Position numbers and translations under genes: made by a program
In this document: positions 40,468 through 48,647 of the stretch, one piece after another
Position numbering within the stretch: position 1 is the first letter of the stretch
How the letters are laid out: every line of letters begins with the position of its first letter
The notes under the pieces: model-generated
Seen by the model: only the letters and a program-made list of their open reading frames with translations
Databases searched by the model: none
Told to the model about the DNA's origin: nothing
DNA from: Dactylosporangium sp. AC04546
GTDB taxonomy: Bacteria; Actinomycetota; Actinomycetes; Mycobacteriales; Micromonosporaceae
Length of the DNA stretch: 64,000 bases
Direction of reading: 5' to 3'
NCBI RefSeq assembly: GCF_022095675.1
Contig: NZ_JAHYSG010000024.1
Location: 1 to 64,000 of the forward strand

Positions 40468-41400
40468 GTGAAAACTGCCTTCGTCGGCAAGGGCGGCAGC
40501 GGGAAGACCACCCTCGCCGCGCTCTTCGCCAGACACCTGAAAGACCAGCCGCTCCTGGCGATCGACGCCGACATCAACCAGCACCTCGCCGCCGCGCTCG
40601 GCGCCGGCCCGGCGGCCGCGCTGCCGGCCCTCGGCGCTCACCTCGGCGAGATCAAGGAGTACCTCCGCGGCGACAACCCGCTGATCGCCTCGGCCGAGAC
40701 CATGCTGAAGACCACGCCGCCCGGGCCCGGCTCACGCCTGCTGCGGGTGGACGAGACCAACCCGATCTACGACCGGCTCGTCACCAGCGTCAACGGTGTG
40801 CGGCTCGCGGTCACCGGCCCGTTCGCGGCCGAGGACCTCGGCGTCGCCTGCTACCACTCCAAGGTCGGCGCGGTCGAGCTGCTGCTCAACCACCTCGTCG
40901 ACGGCCCCGACGAGTACGTCGTGGTCGACATGACGGCCGGCGCCGACTCGTTCGCGTCGGGGCTGTTCACCCGGTTCGACCTGACGTTCCTGGTGTGCGA
41001 GCCGACCGTGCGCAGCGTCGGCGTGTACCGGCAGTACGTCGGCCACGCCCGCGACCACGGGGTCGCCGTCGCCGTCGTCGGCAACAAGGTCGAGGACGCC
41101 GACGACGTGGCGTTCCTGCGCGCCGAGGTCGGCGACGACCTGCTGTGCTGGATCGGCCGGTCGGGCTTCGTCAAGGCCGCCGAGCGCGGCCGGTTCCGGC
41201 CGATCGAGGAGCTGGAGCCGGACAACGCGGCGGCGCTCACCCGCATGCGGGAGGCCCTCGACGCGCGGCCCAAGGACTGGGCCCGCTACGCGGCGCAGGC
41301 CGCCGACTTCCACGTCCGCAACGCCGTCGCCTGGGGCAACGACCGCCTCGGCGCGGACCTGACCGACCAGATCGACCCGCTGTTCACGCTGGCCCGCTGA
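40468..41400 (+). CDS. CooC/MinD-like P-loop ATPase (SCO5388-like)
   Basis: 310 residues from GTG. It opens with a deviant Walker A, KGGSGKTT (residues 8-15), as in MinD, CooC and NifH-type ATPases. The switch region includes DADINQHLAAALG, the Walker B region is YVVVDMTAGADSF, and AVVGNKVEDADDV is the NKxE-like base motif. These enzymes couple ATP to metal insertion or protein positioning. It is followed after 12 bp by the SCO5389-family gene; the same pair is conserved in Streptomyces (SCO5388/SCO5389, from memory), so the two probably act together. Its function is not established. Confidence 0.85.
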   Translation: MKTAFVGKGGSGKTTLAALFARHLKDQPLLAIDADINQHLAAALGAGPAAALPALGAHLGEIKEYLRGDNPLIASAETMLKTTPPGPGSRLLRVDETNPIYDRLVTSVNGVRLAVTGPFAAEDLGVACYHSKVGAVELLLNHLVDGPDEYVVVDMTAGADSFASGLFTRFDLTFLVCEPTVRSVGVYRQYVGHARDHGVAVAVVGNKVEDADDVAFLRAEVGDDLLCWIGRSGFVKAAERGRFRPIEELEPDNAAALTRMREALDARPKDWARYAAQAADFHVRNAVAWGNDRLGADLTDQIDPLFTLAR

Positions 41401-41412
41401 AAGGAACCCACC

Positions 41413-41799
41413 ATGTCCCTCACCGTCCCCACCGCCCTGCTGGAGCGGGCCGAGGCCGGCCCGGTCGACGACGCCGAGTTCGTCGCCTGCGTCCGGGAGT
41501 CCCTGCCGTATGCCTGGAGCGTCATCAGCGAGGTCGCGTCAGCGGCCGGCGGTGACGGCCACGCCGAGCACGCCGTGCCCCCGCCGAGCGAGGCCGAGCG
41601 CGGGCAGCTGCTGCGCGCCCTGGCCAGCGACGCGATCCGCGGCGCGCTCGAACGGCACTTCGGCGTCGTCCTCGCGTTTCAGAACTGCCACCGCGTCGCG
41701 GCCTTCACGCCGGCCGAGGCGGACAGCGAGCGGTACCGCGCCTTCACCTCCGTGCGCGGCCAGCTGCTGAACCAGTCCCCCGAGCTGCGGGACTGCTAG
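41413..41799 (+). CDS. SCO5389-family protein
   Basis: 128 residues, cytoplasmic, mostly helical. Conserved family blocks are present: FVACVRESLPYAWSVISEVA, then LLRALASDAIRGALERHFGV with LAFQNCHRVA, and the C-terminal SQLLNQSPE-like end (GQLLNQSPELRDC). Function unknown. A good GGA-rich ribosome site (AAAGGAACC) precedes the ATG. The gene ends in a CTAG that serves as the stop of both this gene and the convergent hotdog-type gene. Confidence 0.88.
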   Translation: MSLTVPTALLERAEAGPVDDAEFVACVRESLPYAWSVISEVASAAGGDGHAEHAVPPPSEAERGQLLRALASDAIRGALERHFGVVLAFQNCHRVAAFTPAEADSERYRAFTSVRGQLLNQSPELRDC

Positions 41800-42452
41800 A
41801 TCGCGATCCAGGTGGCCCGGGCGGTGGCCAGGCGGTCGCCGCCCGGGCCGTACACAGTGGACAGCACGTCGGCCTTGCGGCCCTCGCCGCCGACGTGCCG
41901 GCCGAGCACCACGCAGGCGTCGCCGGCCGACGGCAGGGCGTCGACCCAGACGGCCAGGCGGCCCAGCACGTACGGGCGGCCCTCGCTGATCACCGACCAG
42001 CCGCCGGGGCAGTCGAGCGCCGCCCACAGCGTCACCTGGCCGGGCCCGTCGGCCACGGTCCACGGCGCGGCGACCCGGCCGTCGCCGACCGGGCCGGGGA
42101 AGATGCCCATGCCGTCGTCCCGGGCGTGGCCGCAGACGTAGCAGGTCGGGAACGGGTGGTCGGCGAAGCCCGGGTACGCCTTCGCGGCCTGCTCGGCCTC
42201 GGCCGGGGACACCGGCGGTACCGCCGAGGGAGCCGGCTCGTCGAGGGGGCGGGCCTCGGCGATCACCGTCTCGCCGTCGAGCGCCCGCAGGACCGGGCCG
42301 TCGTGGCTGAGGCGGAACTCCACGCCGAGCGGCGGGGGCTTGCGCAGCGTCACCTCGGCCGGGCCGGTGCCGAGCTCGGCGGCGAGCAGGCCCGCCGAGT
42401 AGCCGCCGTTGCCGGAGCCGGGAGGGCCGTTGAAGCGCGCGCCGATGATCAT
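41796..42452 (-). CDS. Hotdog-fold thioesterase-like protein
   Basis: About 218 residues. N-terminal MIIGARFNGPPGSGNGGYSA and a central FPTCYVCGHARDDGMGIFPG resemble uncharacterised actinobacterial hotdog or PaaI-like proteins, in which the Cys-x2-Cys-Gly motif is common. The second half (TLWAALDCPGGWSVISEGRP, then LGRLAVWVDALPSAGDACVV) fits a hotdog sheet. Divergent from the SDR gene across 42 bp. Its activity is unknown; a CoA-thioester substrate is a family-based guess. Confidence 0.7.
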   Translation of the reverse strand: MIIGARFNGPPGSGNGGYSAGLLAAELGTGPAEVTLRKPPPLGVEFRLSHDGPVLRALDGETVIAEARPLDEPAPSAVPPVSPAEAEQAAKAYPGFADHPFPTCYVCGHARDDGMGIFPGPVGDGRVAAPWTVADGPGQVTLWAALDCPGGWSVISEGRPYVLGRLAVWVDALPSAGDACVVLGRHVGGEGRKADVLSTVYGPGGDRLATARATWIAI

Positions 42453-42494
42453 CCTGCCTCCTCGAAGGTGTCCAGCGAACGATACGCTGCGCCG

Positions 42495-43265
42495 ATGACC
42501 GACTTCCCCCGCTTCACGGTCCCCGGGCAGGTCGCACTGGTCACCGGGGCGGCCCGCGGGCTCGGCCGGGCCATCGCGCTGACCCTCGCCGAGGCCGGCG
42601 CCGACGTGGCGATCGGCCTGCGCGACCGGGCCGCCGACGCCGGCCTGGCCGGCGAGATCGCCGCGCTGGGCCGGCGGGTGCTGCCGTTGCAGATGGACAT
42701 GACGCGGATCGACGAGGTGCGCGCCGGGGTCGACGCGGTGGTGGCCGAGTTCGGGCGGCTCGACATCCTGGTCAACAACGCCGGCATCGCGCCCGGCAAC
42801 CCGGCCGAGGACGTCGTCGAGGACGACTTCGACCAGACGCTCGCGATCAACCTGAAGGGCACGTTCTTCGCGAGCCAGGCGGCCGGGCGGGTGATGATCC
42901 GGCAGCGGTACGGGCGGATCGTCAACGTCGGCTCGCAGGCCGGCGCGGTCGCCCTGCCCGGCGAGGCGGTCTACTGCATGACCAAGGCCGCGATCGCGCA
43001 CCTCACCAGGTGCCTGGCCGTCGAGTGGGGGCCGCACGGCATCACCGTCAACGCGGTGGCGCCGACGTTCGTGCACACGCCCGGCACGGAGGAGTACCTC
43101 GCCGACCCCGCCCACCGGGCCGACGTCGTCGAGCGCATCGCCGCCCTGCACCGCATCGGCGAGCCGATGGAGGTGGCCGGCGCGGTGCTGTTCCTGGTCT
43201 CGCCGGCCGCGTCGCTGGTCACCGGCGAGGTGATGCTCATCGACGGCGGCTGGACGGCACGCTGA
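42495..43265 (+). CDS. Short-chain dehydrogenase/reductase (SDR)
   Basis: 256 residues, classical SDR. The cofactor motif is TGAARGLG (residues 17-24) and the NNAG motif is at about 93. The catalytic triad has Ser in IVNVGSQAG, Tyr and Lys in YCMTK. C-terminal MLIDGGWTA is the usual end. No acidic residue follows the second strand in an obvious position, so NADP(H) preference is possible. ATG 42495 lies 42 bp from the divergent hotdog gene. The substrate is unknown. Confidence 0.92.
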   Translation: MTDFPRFTVPGQVALVTGAARGLGRAIALTLAEAGADVAIGLRDRAADAGLAGEIAALGRRVLPLQMDMTRIDEVRAGVDAVVAEFGRLDILVNNAGIAPGNPAEDVVEDDFDQTLAINLKGTFFASQAAGRVMIRQRYGRIVNVGSQAGAVALPGEAVYCMTKAAIAHLTRCLAVEWGPHGITVNAVAPTFVHTPGTEEYLADPAHRADVVERIAALHRIGEPMEVAGAVLFLVSPAASLVTGEVMLIDGGWTAR

Positions 43266-43386
43266 TCCGCGCCGTCGGCCTGTTCGCGCCCGACCCGAGC
43301 GGTTGCCGCAGACCTGGCTGATCGCCCGACACGGTCCGGCCCCGCGGGCCATGTGCGCGGCCCGTCAGCGGTGCTATGAACGGCGG

Positions 43387-44136
43387 ATGCTGCCCGGTGG
43401 CATGATGCCCGTCACCCAGCTCGTCGCGATGATCCGCAGCTCACCGCCCAAGTCGGCGGCGGGGCTGCTGATGGCCATGCCGGCCGAGCGGCTGCCGGTG
43501 GTGACCGCGGCGATGCGCCCCGCCGACGTGGCCCGGCTGGTCCCGGTGCTCCGCCCGGAGGCGCAGCGCCAGCTCGTCCACGCCCTCGGCGCCGACCATC
43601 TGTTCGAGGTGATCCGCACGGTACCGCTGGAGCAGGCCAGGACCCTGCTCCCGCTCGTGCCGCCCGAGCGCCTGGCGCCGGTCGTCGCCGGGCTGTCCGA
43701 CGGCGCGCTCGCCGCCCTCCTCGGCAGCCTGCCGACGGCGGAGCGCCAGCGGATCGAGGCGGTGGCCGACCCGCGCCGCGAGCACCGGGTGCTCGGCCTC
43801 GCCTACGGCGACGCGGTGGCCCGCGCCCTCGTGCGCGGCAACCTGGAGGTGACCGCCGAGCGCGACACGCTGGTCATCACCAAGGCGCGCTGGCGGGTCG
43901 CGGTCGCCGCCCGGCACGGCGACGACGGGCGGGTCGCGGTGCGCGACGCCGAGGACACCGCCTACCGGTGCCGCGCGACCGGGGCGCTCGCGGTGACGGA
44001 CGTGCCGGCCGCGGACGACGTGCTGCGGTACTGCCGGGAGGCCCGCGACGACGGCCGGCCGCTGTCGGCGGTGACCTGGGTGGACGAGCGGCACGACGGG
44101 AACCTGATCCGGTCGGTGGTCAGCCTGTTCCAGTAG
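43387..44136 (+). CDS. MgtE-N-like helical repeat protein
   Basis: About 249 residues. The first 130 consist of repeated short helices with Leu/Pro patterns (VTQLVAMIRSSPPKSAAGLL, then MPAERLPVVTAAMRPADVAR and LVPPERLAPVVAGLSDGALA), resembling the N-terminal cytoplasmic domain of MgtE Mg2+ channels. The rest is a beta-rich domain (VTAERDTLVITKARWRVAVA). There is no membrane channel domain. An earlier ATG at 43351 is possible. The 3' end overlaps the convergent response-regulator gene by 17 bp. Function unknown. Confidence 0.7.
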   Translation: MLPGGMMPVTQLVAMIRSSPPKSAAGLLMAMPAERLPVVTAAMRPADVARLVPVLRPEAQRQLVHALGADHLFEVIRTVPLEQARTLLPLVPPERLAPVVAGLSDGALAALLGSLPTAERQRIEAVADPRREHRVLGLAYGDAVARALVRGNLEVTAERDTLVITKARWRVAVAARHGDDGRVAVRDAEDTAYRCRATGALAVTDVPAADDVLRYCREARDDGRPLSAVTWVDERHDGNLIRSVVSLFQ

Positions 44137-44785
44137 ACCCCGGCGTGATCAGCCCGCTCTCGTAGGCGAAGGCCACCGCCTGCACGCGGTCGCGCAGGTC
44201 GAGCTTGGTGAGCATCCGGGACACGTACGTCTTCACAGTGGCCTCGCCGAGGTACAGCTCGGCGGCGATCTCGGCGTTGGACCGCCCGCGCGCCACCAGC
44301 CGCAGCACGTCGACCTCGCGCTCGGTGAGGTCCTTGAGCCGCTCGGCGGCGCGCGGGTCGGCCCCGGGCGCGGCCGCGAACGACTCGATGACCCGCAGGG
44401 TGACGGCGGGGTCGAGCAGCGCCTGCCCGGCCGCCACCGTGCGCACGGCGTGCACCAGCTGCTCGGGCGGGGCCACCTTCAGCAGGAAACCGCTGACGCC
44501 GGCCTTCAGCGCCTGCTGTACCGCGGCATCCTCGTCGAACGTGGTCAGGATGACGACCTTGGCCGCCGACTCGGCCAGGATCTGGCGGGCCGCGGTGATC
44601 CCGTCGGCGCGCGGCATCCGCACGTCCATGAGGACCACGTCGGGGCTGGTGCGGCGGACCTCGTCGCGGGCCTGGACGCCGTCGGCCGCCTCGCCGACGA
44701 CCTCGATGTCGGGCTGGTGGTCGAGCAGCATGCGCAGCCCGGCCCGGATCATCGCCTCGTCGTCGGCGATCACAACGCGGATCAC
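44120..44785 (-). CDS. NarL/LuxR-family response regulator
   Basis: 221 residues. Receiver pocket VVIADDEAMI, phospho-acceptor Asp54 in VVLMDVRMP and the switch Lys in GFLLKV. The C-terminal LuxR helix-turn-helix spans about 150-210 (LTEREVDVLRLVARGRSNAE). It is translated right after the kinase: its ATG overlaps the kinase stop (44782-44785). Targets are not apparent; neighbours on both sides are unrelated. Confidence 0.92.
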   Translation of the reverse strand: MIRVVIADDEAMIRAGLRMLLDHQPDIEVVGEAADGVQARDEVRRTSPDVVLMDVRMPRADGITAARQILAESAAKVVILTTFDEDAAVQQALKAGVSGFLLKVAPPEQLVHAVRTVAAGQALLDPAVTLRVIESFAAAPGADPRAAERLKDLTEREVDVLRLVARGRSNAEIAAELYLGEATVKTYVSRMLTKLDLRDRVQAVAFAYESGLITPGSTGTG

Positions 44786-46026
44786 TGCCGGCCTCCCCGG
44801 GTGGGGAACACGGCGTGGACGCCGAACCCGCCGTCCTCCGTCGCGGCCGCGCTGAGCGACCCGCCGAAGACCGCGACCCGCTCGCGCATGCCGGCCAGCC
44901 CGTGCCCGCCGGCGGCTATCCGCTCCCGCGTCCCGGCCGACCCCTGGCCCACAGCCTCTCCCCGCTCCCGCCCACCGGCCGCGCCGCGCCCCGGCCCTGC
45001 ATGATCGGTGTTTGCGGCGCCCCGCGCGTTCTCCACCGTGATCGTCGTCCCGGTCGCTGTCACCGCGACCTTGACCGTGGTCGCGACCGGGCCGGCGTGC
45101 TTCAACACGTTGGTGAGGGCCTCCTGGAGCACCCGGTACGCGTTGATGTCCACCGCCCGCGGCGCCGCCGTGAGGTCGCCGTCGATCGTCAGGTCCACCG
45201 GAAGGCCCGCCGCTCGGACGTCATCCACCAGATCCTGCGCCCTCGCCAGGGACGGCTGCGGCGCGCTCACCGGCTCGCGCAGGACGCCGACGAGGGCGCG
45301 CAGCTCCTGCACCGACTCGCGGCCCAGGCGCTCGACGCCGAGCAGCATCTCGGCCTGCGGGGTGCCGGTCGGCAGCGTCGCCCGCACCGCGCCGAGCTGC
45401 AGGACCATCACGCTGATCGAGTGTGCCACCGCGTCGTGCATGTCGCGGGCGATCCGCTGCCGCTCCTCGGCGACGACGGCGGCCTCGCGGGCCTCGCGCT
45501 CGGCCTCGACGGCCTGCGCCAGTCTGGCCATGAGGTCGGCCCGGTCGCGCAGCCGGCGGGCGAGCAGCCCGACGCCCCAGGCGCCCCAGCAGAGCACCCC
45601 GAAGAACAGGTTCTCCCAGGCCATTGCGCCCAGCCCGGCCACCGTCGACCCGGCCGCGCGGCCGGCGATCCAGGTGCCGAGGCTGGCCATGAGCTGGGCG
45701 GCGAGGGGTGCGGGCCAGGAGCCGCTGAGCTTCCGGTACCCCGCCCAGCCCGGCGCCAGGAAGAACCCGAACACGGCGGCGCCGGTCGGGCCGTTGAGCC
45801 CGCCGACGATGGCGATCGGGAACGCCAGCGCGACGACCGCGCTGCCGGCGACGGGGAACCAGCCGGCGAGCACGGCGCCGCCGACGACCGCGGCCAGGGC
45901 GGCGGCCGGCGCGGCGGGCGCCGCGGCGAACCCGCTGTCGAGGACGATCTCGACGACCCCGATGACGGCCAGCAGCGCCGCCGTCGCCCAGGGAACGATC
46001 ATGCGGGGAACGATCGAACCGATCAT
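44782..46026 (-). CDS. Membrane sensor histidine kinase (HPK7) with repeated G-box segment
   Basis: About 414 residues from ATG 46026; ATG 46002 is equally possible, and neither has a clear ribosome site. Five or six membrane helices are followed by a HisKA_3 helix (RQRIARDMHDAVAHSISVMV) and a HATPase_c domain (N-box LQEALTNVLKHAG). Between the ENARG segment and the true G-box HGLAGMRERV lie two degenerate copies of the same 14-residue unit (RGAAGGRERGEAVG and QGSAGTRERIAAGG). The ATP lid has thus been lengthened by duplication. It forms an operon with the response regulator at 44120. Confidence 0.88.
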   Translation of the reverse strand: MIGSIVPRMIVPWATAALLAVIGVVEIVLDSGFAAAPAAPAAALAAVVGGAVLAGWFPVAGSAVVALAFPIAIVGGLNGPTGAAVFGFFLAPGWAGYRKLSGSWPAPLAAQLMASLGTWIAGRAAGSTVAGLGAMAWENLFFGVLCWGAWGVGLLARRLRDRADLMARLAQAVEAEREAREAAVVAEERQRIARDMHDAVAHSISVMVLQLGAVRATLPTGTPQAEMLLGVERLGRESVQELRALVGVLREPVSAPQPSLARAQDLVDDVRAAGLPVDLTIDGDLTAAPRAVDINAYRVLQEALTNVLKHAGPVATTVKVAVTATGTTITVENARGAANTDHAGPGRGAAGGRERGEAVGQGSAGTRERIAAGGHGLAGMRERVAVFGGSLSAAATEDGGFGVHAVFPTRGGRQ

Positions 46027-46179
46027 GTGGCACACGCTTGAAATGTATGCGGCCCGGGGTGACCGGCGGGTCGCCCGTACGACGGACAGCGTGACGCCGC
46101 CACGTCCGCCGCGCGACGGACGCGCATCGAGACGCGCGCAGGCAGCGCACGGGGTACCCGTTTCCATAGCGTTCCTGGC

Positions 46180-46854
46180 ATGACTGCTACCGAAACGCCT
46201 CCCGCCTCGCGGGTCTTCTCTTACGCCGCCGGCATCGCGCTCGTCGCGGGTGCCGTGTCCTTCTTCGCCGGGCTGGCGACCTCCCCGCCGCAGGCCGGCG
46301 ACGACAAGGCCAGCTACCTCGAGTCACTGGCCGCCGACCCGTTCCAGACCCAGCTCTCGGCGCTGTTCCTGCACTACGGCAACCTGCTGATGGGCGTCGG
46401 CCTGCTCGCCCTGCCGTTCCTGGTCCGCGGCCGCAAGGGCTTCGCGCTCACCGCCGTCGGTGCGCTGCTGGGCGCCCTGACCCTGCTGGAGATGTCCGGC
46501 GCGCTGCTGTCGGACTGGTTCCACATGGAAATCGGCCGCAACCTGCCCACGGACCAGGCCGTCGCGCTGTCCGACAAGGTTCTCGCGCACCCGGCGCAGC
46601 AGCTGGCGTTCAGCCCGGGGCCGCTGGTGTCGCTCGCGCTGCTGCTGACGTTCGCGGGGCTGGCCCGGGCCGGCGTGGTGGGCTGGTGGACGGTGCCGGC
46701 GATCGTGGCCGGGTACGCGGGGCTGCTGCTCCTGCCGTACGACACCCCCATCCTCCCGGCCGTCGGCACCATCCCGATGCTGGCGGTGCTGGTCACGGCC
46801 GGTCTCCGCACGGTCGCCCGGGCTCGGCTGCGCCCGGTGGTAGCGATCGCGTAG
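46180..46854 (+). CDS. Polytopic membrane protein of unknown function
   Basis: 224 residues with about six hydrophobic helices. The N-terminal helix follows a short leader (VFSYAAGIALVAGAVSFFAG), and an amphipathic extracellular segment lies between helices 1 and 2 (DKASYLESLAADPFQTQLSA). No family recognised. It is divergent from the two-component operon across about 150 bp and is followed by the TGATGCATCA repeat array. Confidence 0.75.
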   Translation: MTATETPPASRVFSYAAGIALVAGAVSFFAGLATSPPQAGDDKASYLESLAADPFQTQLSALFLHYGNLLMGVGLLALPFLVRGRKGFALTAVGALLGALTLLEMSGALLSDWFHMEIGRNLPTDQAVALSDKVLAHPAQQLAFSPGPLVSLALLLTFAGLARAGVVGWWTVPAIVAGYAGLLLLPYDTPILPAVGTIPMLAVLVTAGLRTVARARLRPVVAIA

Positions 46855-46889
46855 CGCGCTGCGGCACGCTGACGCACGACGATCAGCCT

Positions 46890-47067
46890 TGATGCATCGC
46901 GCCTGATGCATCAAGGCTGATCCATCGTCCCTGATGCATCAGTTTTGATCCATCAGTTCTGATACATCAGGCGTGCTCCATCGTGCTTGATGCATCAACC
47001 CTGAGGCATCGGGACGGTTCCATTGTCCTTGATGCATCAAATCCGATGCATCAAGCCTGATGCATCA
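46890..47067. repeat. Array of 13 TGATGCATCA-type palindromes at a 14-bp period
   Basis: Thirteen 10-bp units begin at 46890, 46904, 46918 and so on every 14 bp to 47058. Six are exact TGATGCATCA; the others are variants such as TGATCCATCA, TGATACATCA, CGATGCATCA, TGAGGCATCG and GGTTCCATTG. The four-base spacers are unrelated to each other. The phase never slips. The array fills the gap between a membrane protein gene and an MDR oxidoreductase gene, and the last unit runs straight into the GGAGGAG ribosome site of the latter. The composition is AT-richer than its surroundings. Confidence 0.97.
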
Positions 47068-47080
47068 GGAGGAGTGGGTC

Positions 47081-47974
47081 GTGCGAGTTGTCGAGCTGCA
47101 GGGGTACGGCGGGCCGGAGCAGTTGCGGCTGGTCGAGCGGCCCGAGCCGGAGCCGGACGGCGAGCGGGTCCGCGTGCGCGTGGCCGCCACCGCCGTGAAC
47201 CCGGTCGACCTGAGCACGCGGGCCGGGGTGTTCGCGTCGTACCTGGCGGAGCGGCCGGCGGACGCGCCCGGGTACGTGCTCGGGTGGGACTTCGCCGGGG
47301 TCACCGACGACGGGCGGCGCGTGGCCGGGCTGGTGCCGTGGATGGCGCGCGGGGGCGACACGGGGACGTACGGCGAGTACCTGCTCGCGGAGCCGGGCTG
47401 GCTCGCGCCGCTGCCCGACGGGGTCGACCCGGCCGACGCGGCCACCCTCGCGCTGAACGGGCAGACGGCCCAGCAGGCGCTCGCGCTGCTCGAGCTGCGG
47501 GCCGGGCAGCGGCTGCTCGTCACCGGGGCGAGCGGCGGGGTCGGGCAGTTCGCGGTCCAGTTGGGCGCGGCGGCCGGGGCCGAGGTCACGGCGGTGGCCT
47601 CGCGCGGCGACGAGGAGTACGTCGCCGGGCTCGGCGCCGCGACCGTGCTGGACCGGCATGCCGAGCTGCCGGCCGGGGCGTACGACGCCGTGTTCAACAC
47701 CGCGGCCCCGAAGACGGCGATCGCGGCGGCGCGGGACGGCGGGGCGTACGTGGCCGCGACCATGCCGGCGGCCGCGGAGCCGGAGCGCGGGATCCGCTCG
47801 GCGACGGTGTTCGTGTCGCCGGACGCCGGCGGGCTGGCCGACCTGCTGGACCGCCTGGCCGCGGGCACGCTGCGCACCCGGGTCGCCGAACGTCTCCCCT
47901 TGTCGGCGGCGGCGGAGGCCCACGCGCGTGCGGAGGCGGGCGGCTTCCGCGGCAAGCTGATGCTGCTGCCCTGA
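47081..47974 (+). CDS. NADP-dependent quinone-oxidoreductase-like MDR protein
   Basis: 297 residues. The start is GTG 47081, six bases after GGAGGAG; an ATG at 47060 lies inside the repeat array and is less likely. The N-terminal GroES-like domain (VRVAATAVNPVDLSTRAGVF) is followed by a Rossmann domain with GASGGVGQFAVQLGAAAGAE, the NADPH motif of zinc-free MDR enzymes. No catalytic-zinc Cys set. It should reduce quinones or enones with NADPH. The unusual palindrome array occupies its whole upstream region. Confidence 0.9.
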   Translation: MRVVELQGYGGPEQLRLVERPEPEPDGERVRVRVAATAVNPVDLSTRAGVFASYLAERPADAPGYVLGWDFAGVTDDGRRVAGLVPWMARGGDTGTYGEYLLAEPGWLAPLPDGVDPADAATLALNGQTAQQALALLELRAGQRLLVTGASGGVGQFAVQLGAAAGAEVTAVASRGDEEYVAGLGAATVLDRHAELPAGAYDAVFNTAAPKTAIAAARDGGAYVAATMPAAAEPERGIRSATVFVSPDAGGLADLLDRLAAGTLRTRVAERLPLSAAAEAHARAEAGGFRGKLMLLP

Positions 47975-47996
47975 CCTGATGTCCTGACCTGACGCC

Positions 47997-48647
47997 CTAT
48001 GCGAGGCGGATGGCGTTGATGTCGGGGGCCGAGCCCGCCTCGTTGAAGAAGCGGATCCAGGCGGTGCCCGCGGGGACCTGGACGCGCAGGTCGACGCGGG
48101 CCGGGATGAGCCAGTCCCGGGCGCCGGTCAGGGTCAGGGTGTGTACCGGTCCGTCGTTGACGGTGATCATGAGGGTGCGGGGCTCCGCGGTCTCGTAGGT
48201 CACCGTCAGTGTCCGGGTGCCCGCGACCGGGACGTCGGGTACCCGGATGGCGAGGGTGTTCGGGCCGCCGATGTAGCCGACCCGGCTCCCGCCCTCGCAC
48301 GAGGGGCACTCGATGATCCGCGCACCGCTGCGAAGGTTCGCGGGGTCGGCCGCGTGCCGGGAGATCGGAACAAAACCTCGCGGAGCAACAGCGGCCGACG
48401 AAGCTGCCGGCGTGCCGACCGGCACCGGTGAGGTGGGAGCGGGCGCGGCGGCAGGAGGCGTGCGCGGCGGCATCACCAGCGGAGGGACGAACGCCGCCGT
48501 GGCGGCCAGCGCGGCGAGCAGCGTCGCCCAGCCCAAGCGCCGCCCGGCCGTCCGCGGGGGCCGGTCCCGGCGGCGCTCCGCGGTCACCGGCAGCCCGCGC
48601 ACGCCGCCACCACCGCCCAGCTCTGCCGGGCCGCCCGGGGCCGTCAT
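47997..48647 (-). CDS. Membrane-anchored protein with CBM6/35-like domain
   Basis: 216 residues. One membrane helix at about 38-58 (LGWATLLAALAATAAFVPPL) and a Pro/Ala linker precede a beta-sandwich of about 125 residues (ARIIECPSCEGGSRVGYIGG, then TLTVTYETAEPRTLMITVND, ending SAPDINAIRLA). The shape and end motif resemble carbohydrate-binding modules of families 6 and 35. It overlaps the response-regulator stop (ATGA) and is the last gene of a kinase-regulator operon. It could be an outer-surface ligand sensor or target of that system (inference). Confidence 0.7.
   Translation of the reverse strand: MTAPGGPAELGGGGGVRGLPVTAERRRDRPPRTAGRRLGWATLLAALAATAAFVPPLVMPPRTPPAAAPAPTSPVPVGTPAASSAAVAPRGFVPISRHAADPANLRSGARIIECPSCEGGSRVGYIGGPNTLAIRVPDVPVAGTRTLTVTYETAEPRTLMITVNDGPVHTLTLTGARDWLIPARVDLRVQVPAGTAWIRFFNEAGSAPDINAIRLA

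Noticed and set aside
46002..46026. GGGAACGATC direct repeats as an operator
   Set aside because: They lie in the start region of the kinase gene and encode IVPRMIVP; two copies only, probably coincidental.
46890..47067. Palindrome array as a CRISPR array
   Set aside because: Units are 10 bp with four-base gaps; CRISPR needs repeats and spacers of over 20 bp, and no cas gene is present.
47060..47080. ATG inside the last palindrome as start of the MDR gene
   Set aside because: The GTG at 47081 stands at proper distance from GGAGGAG and gives the usual N-terminus of the family.
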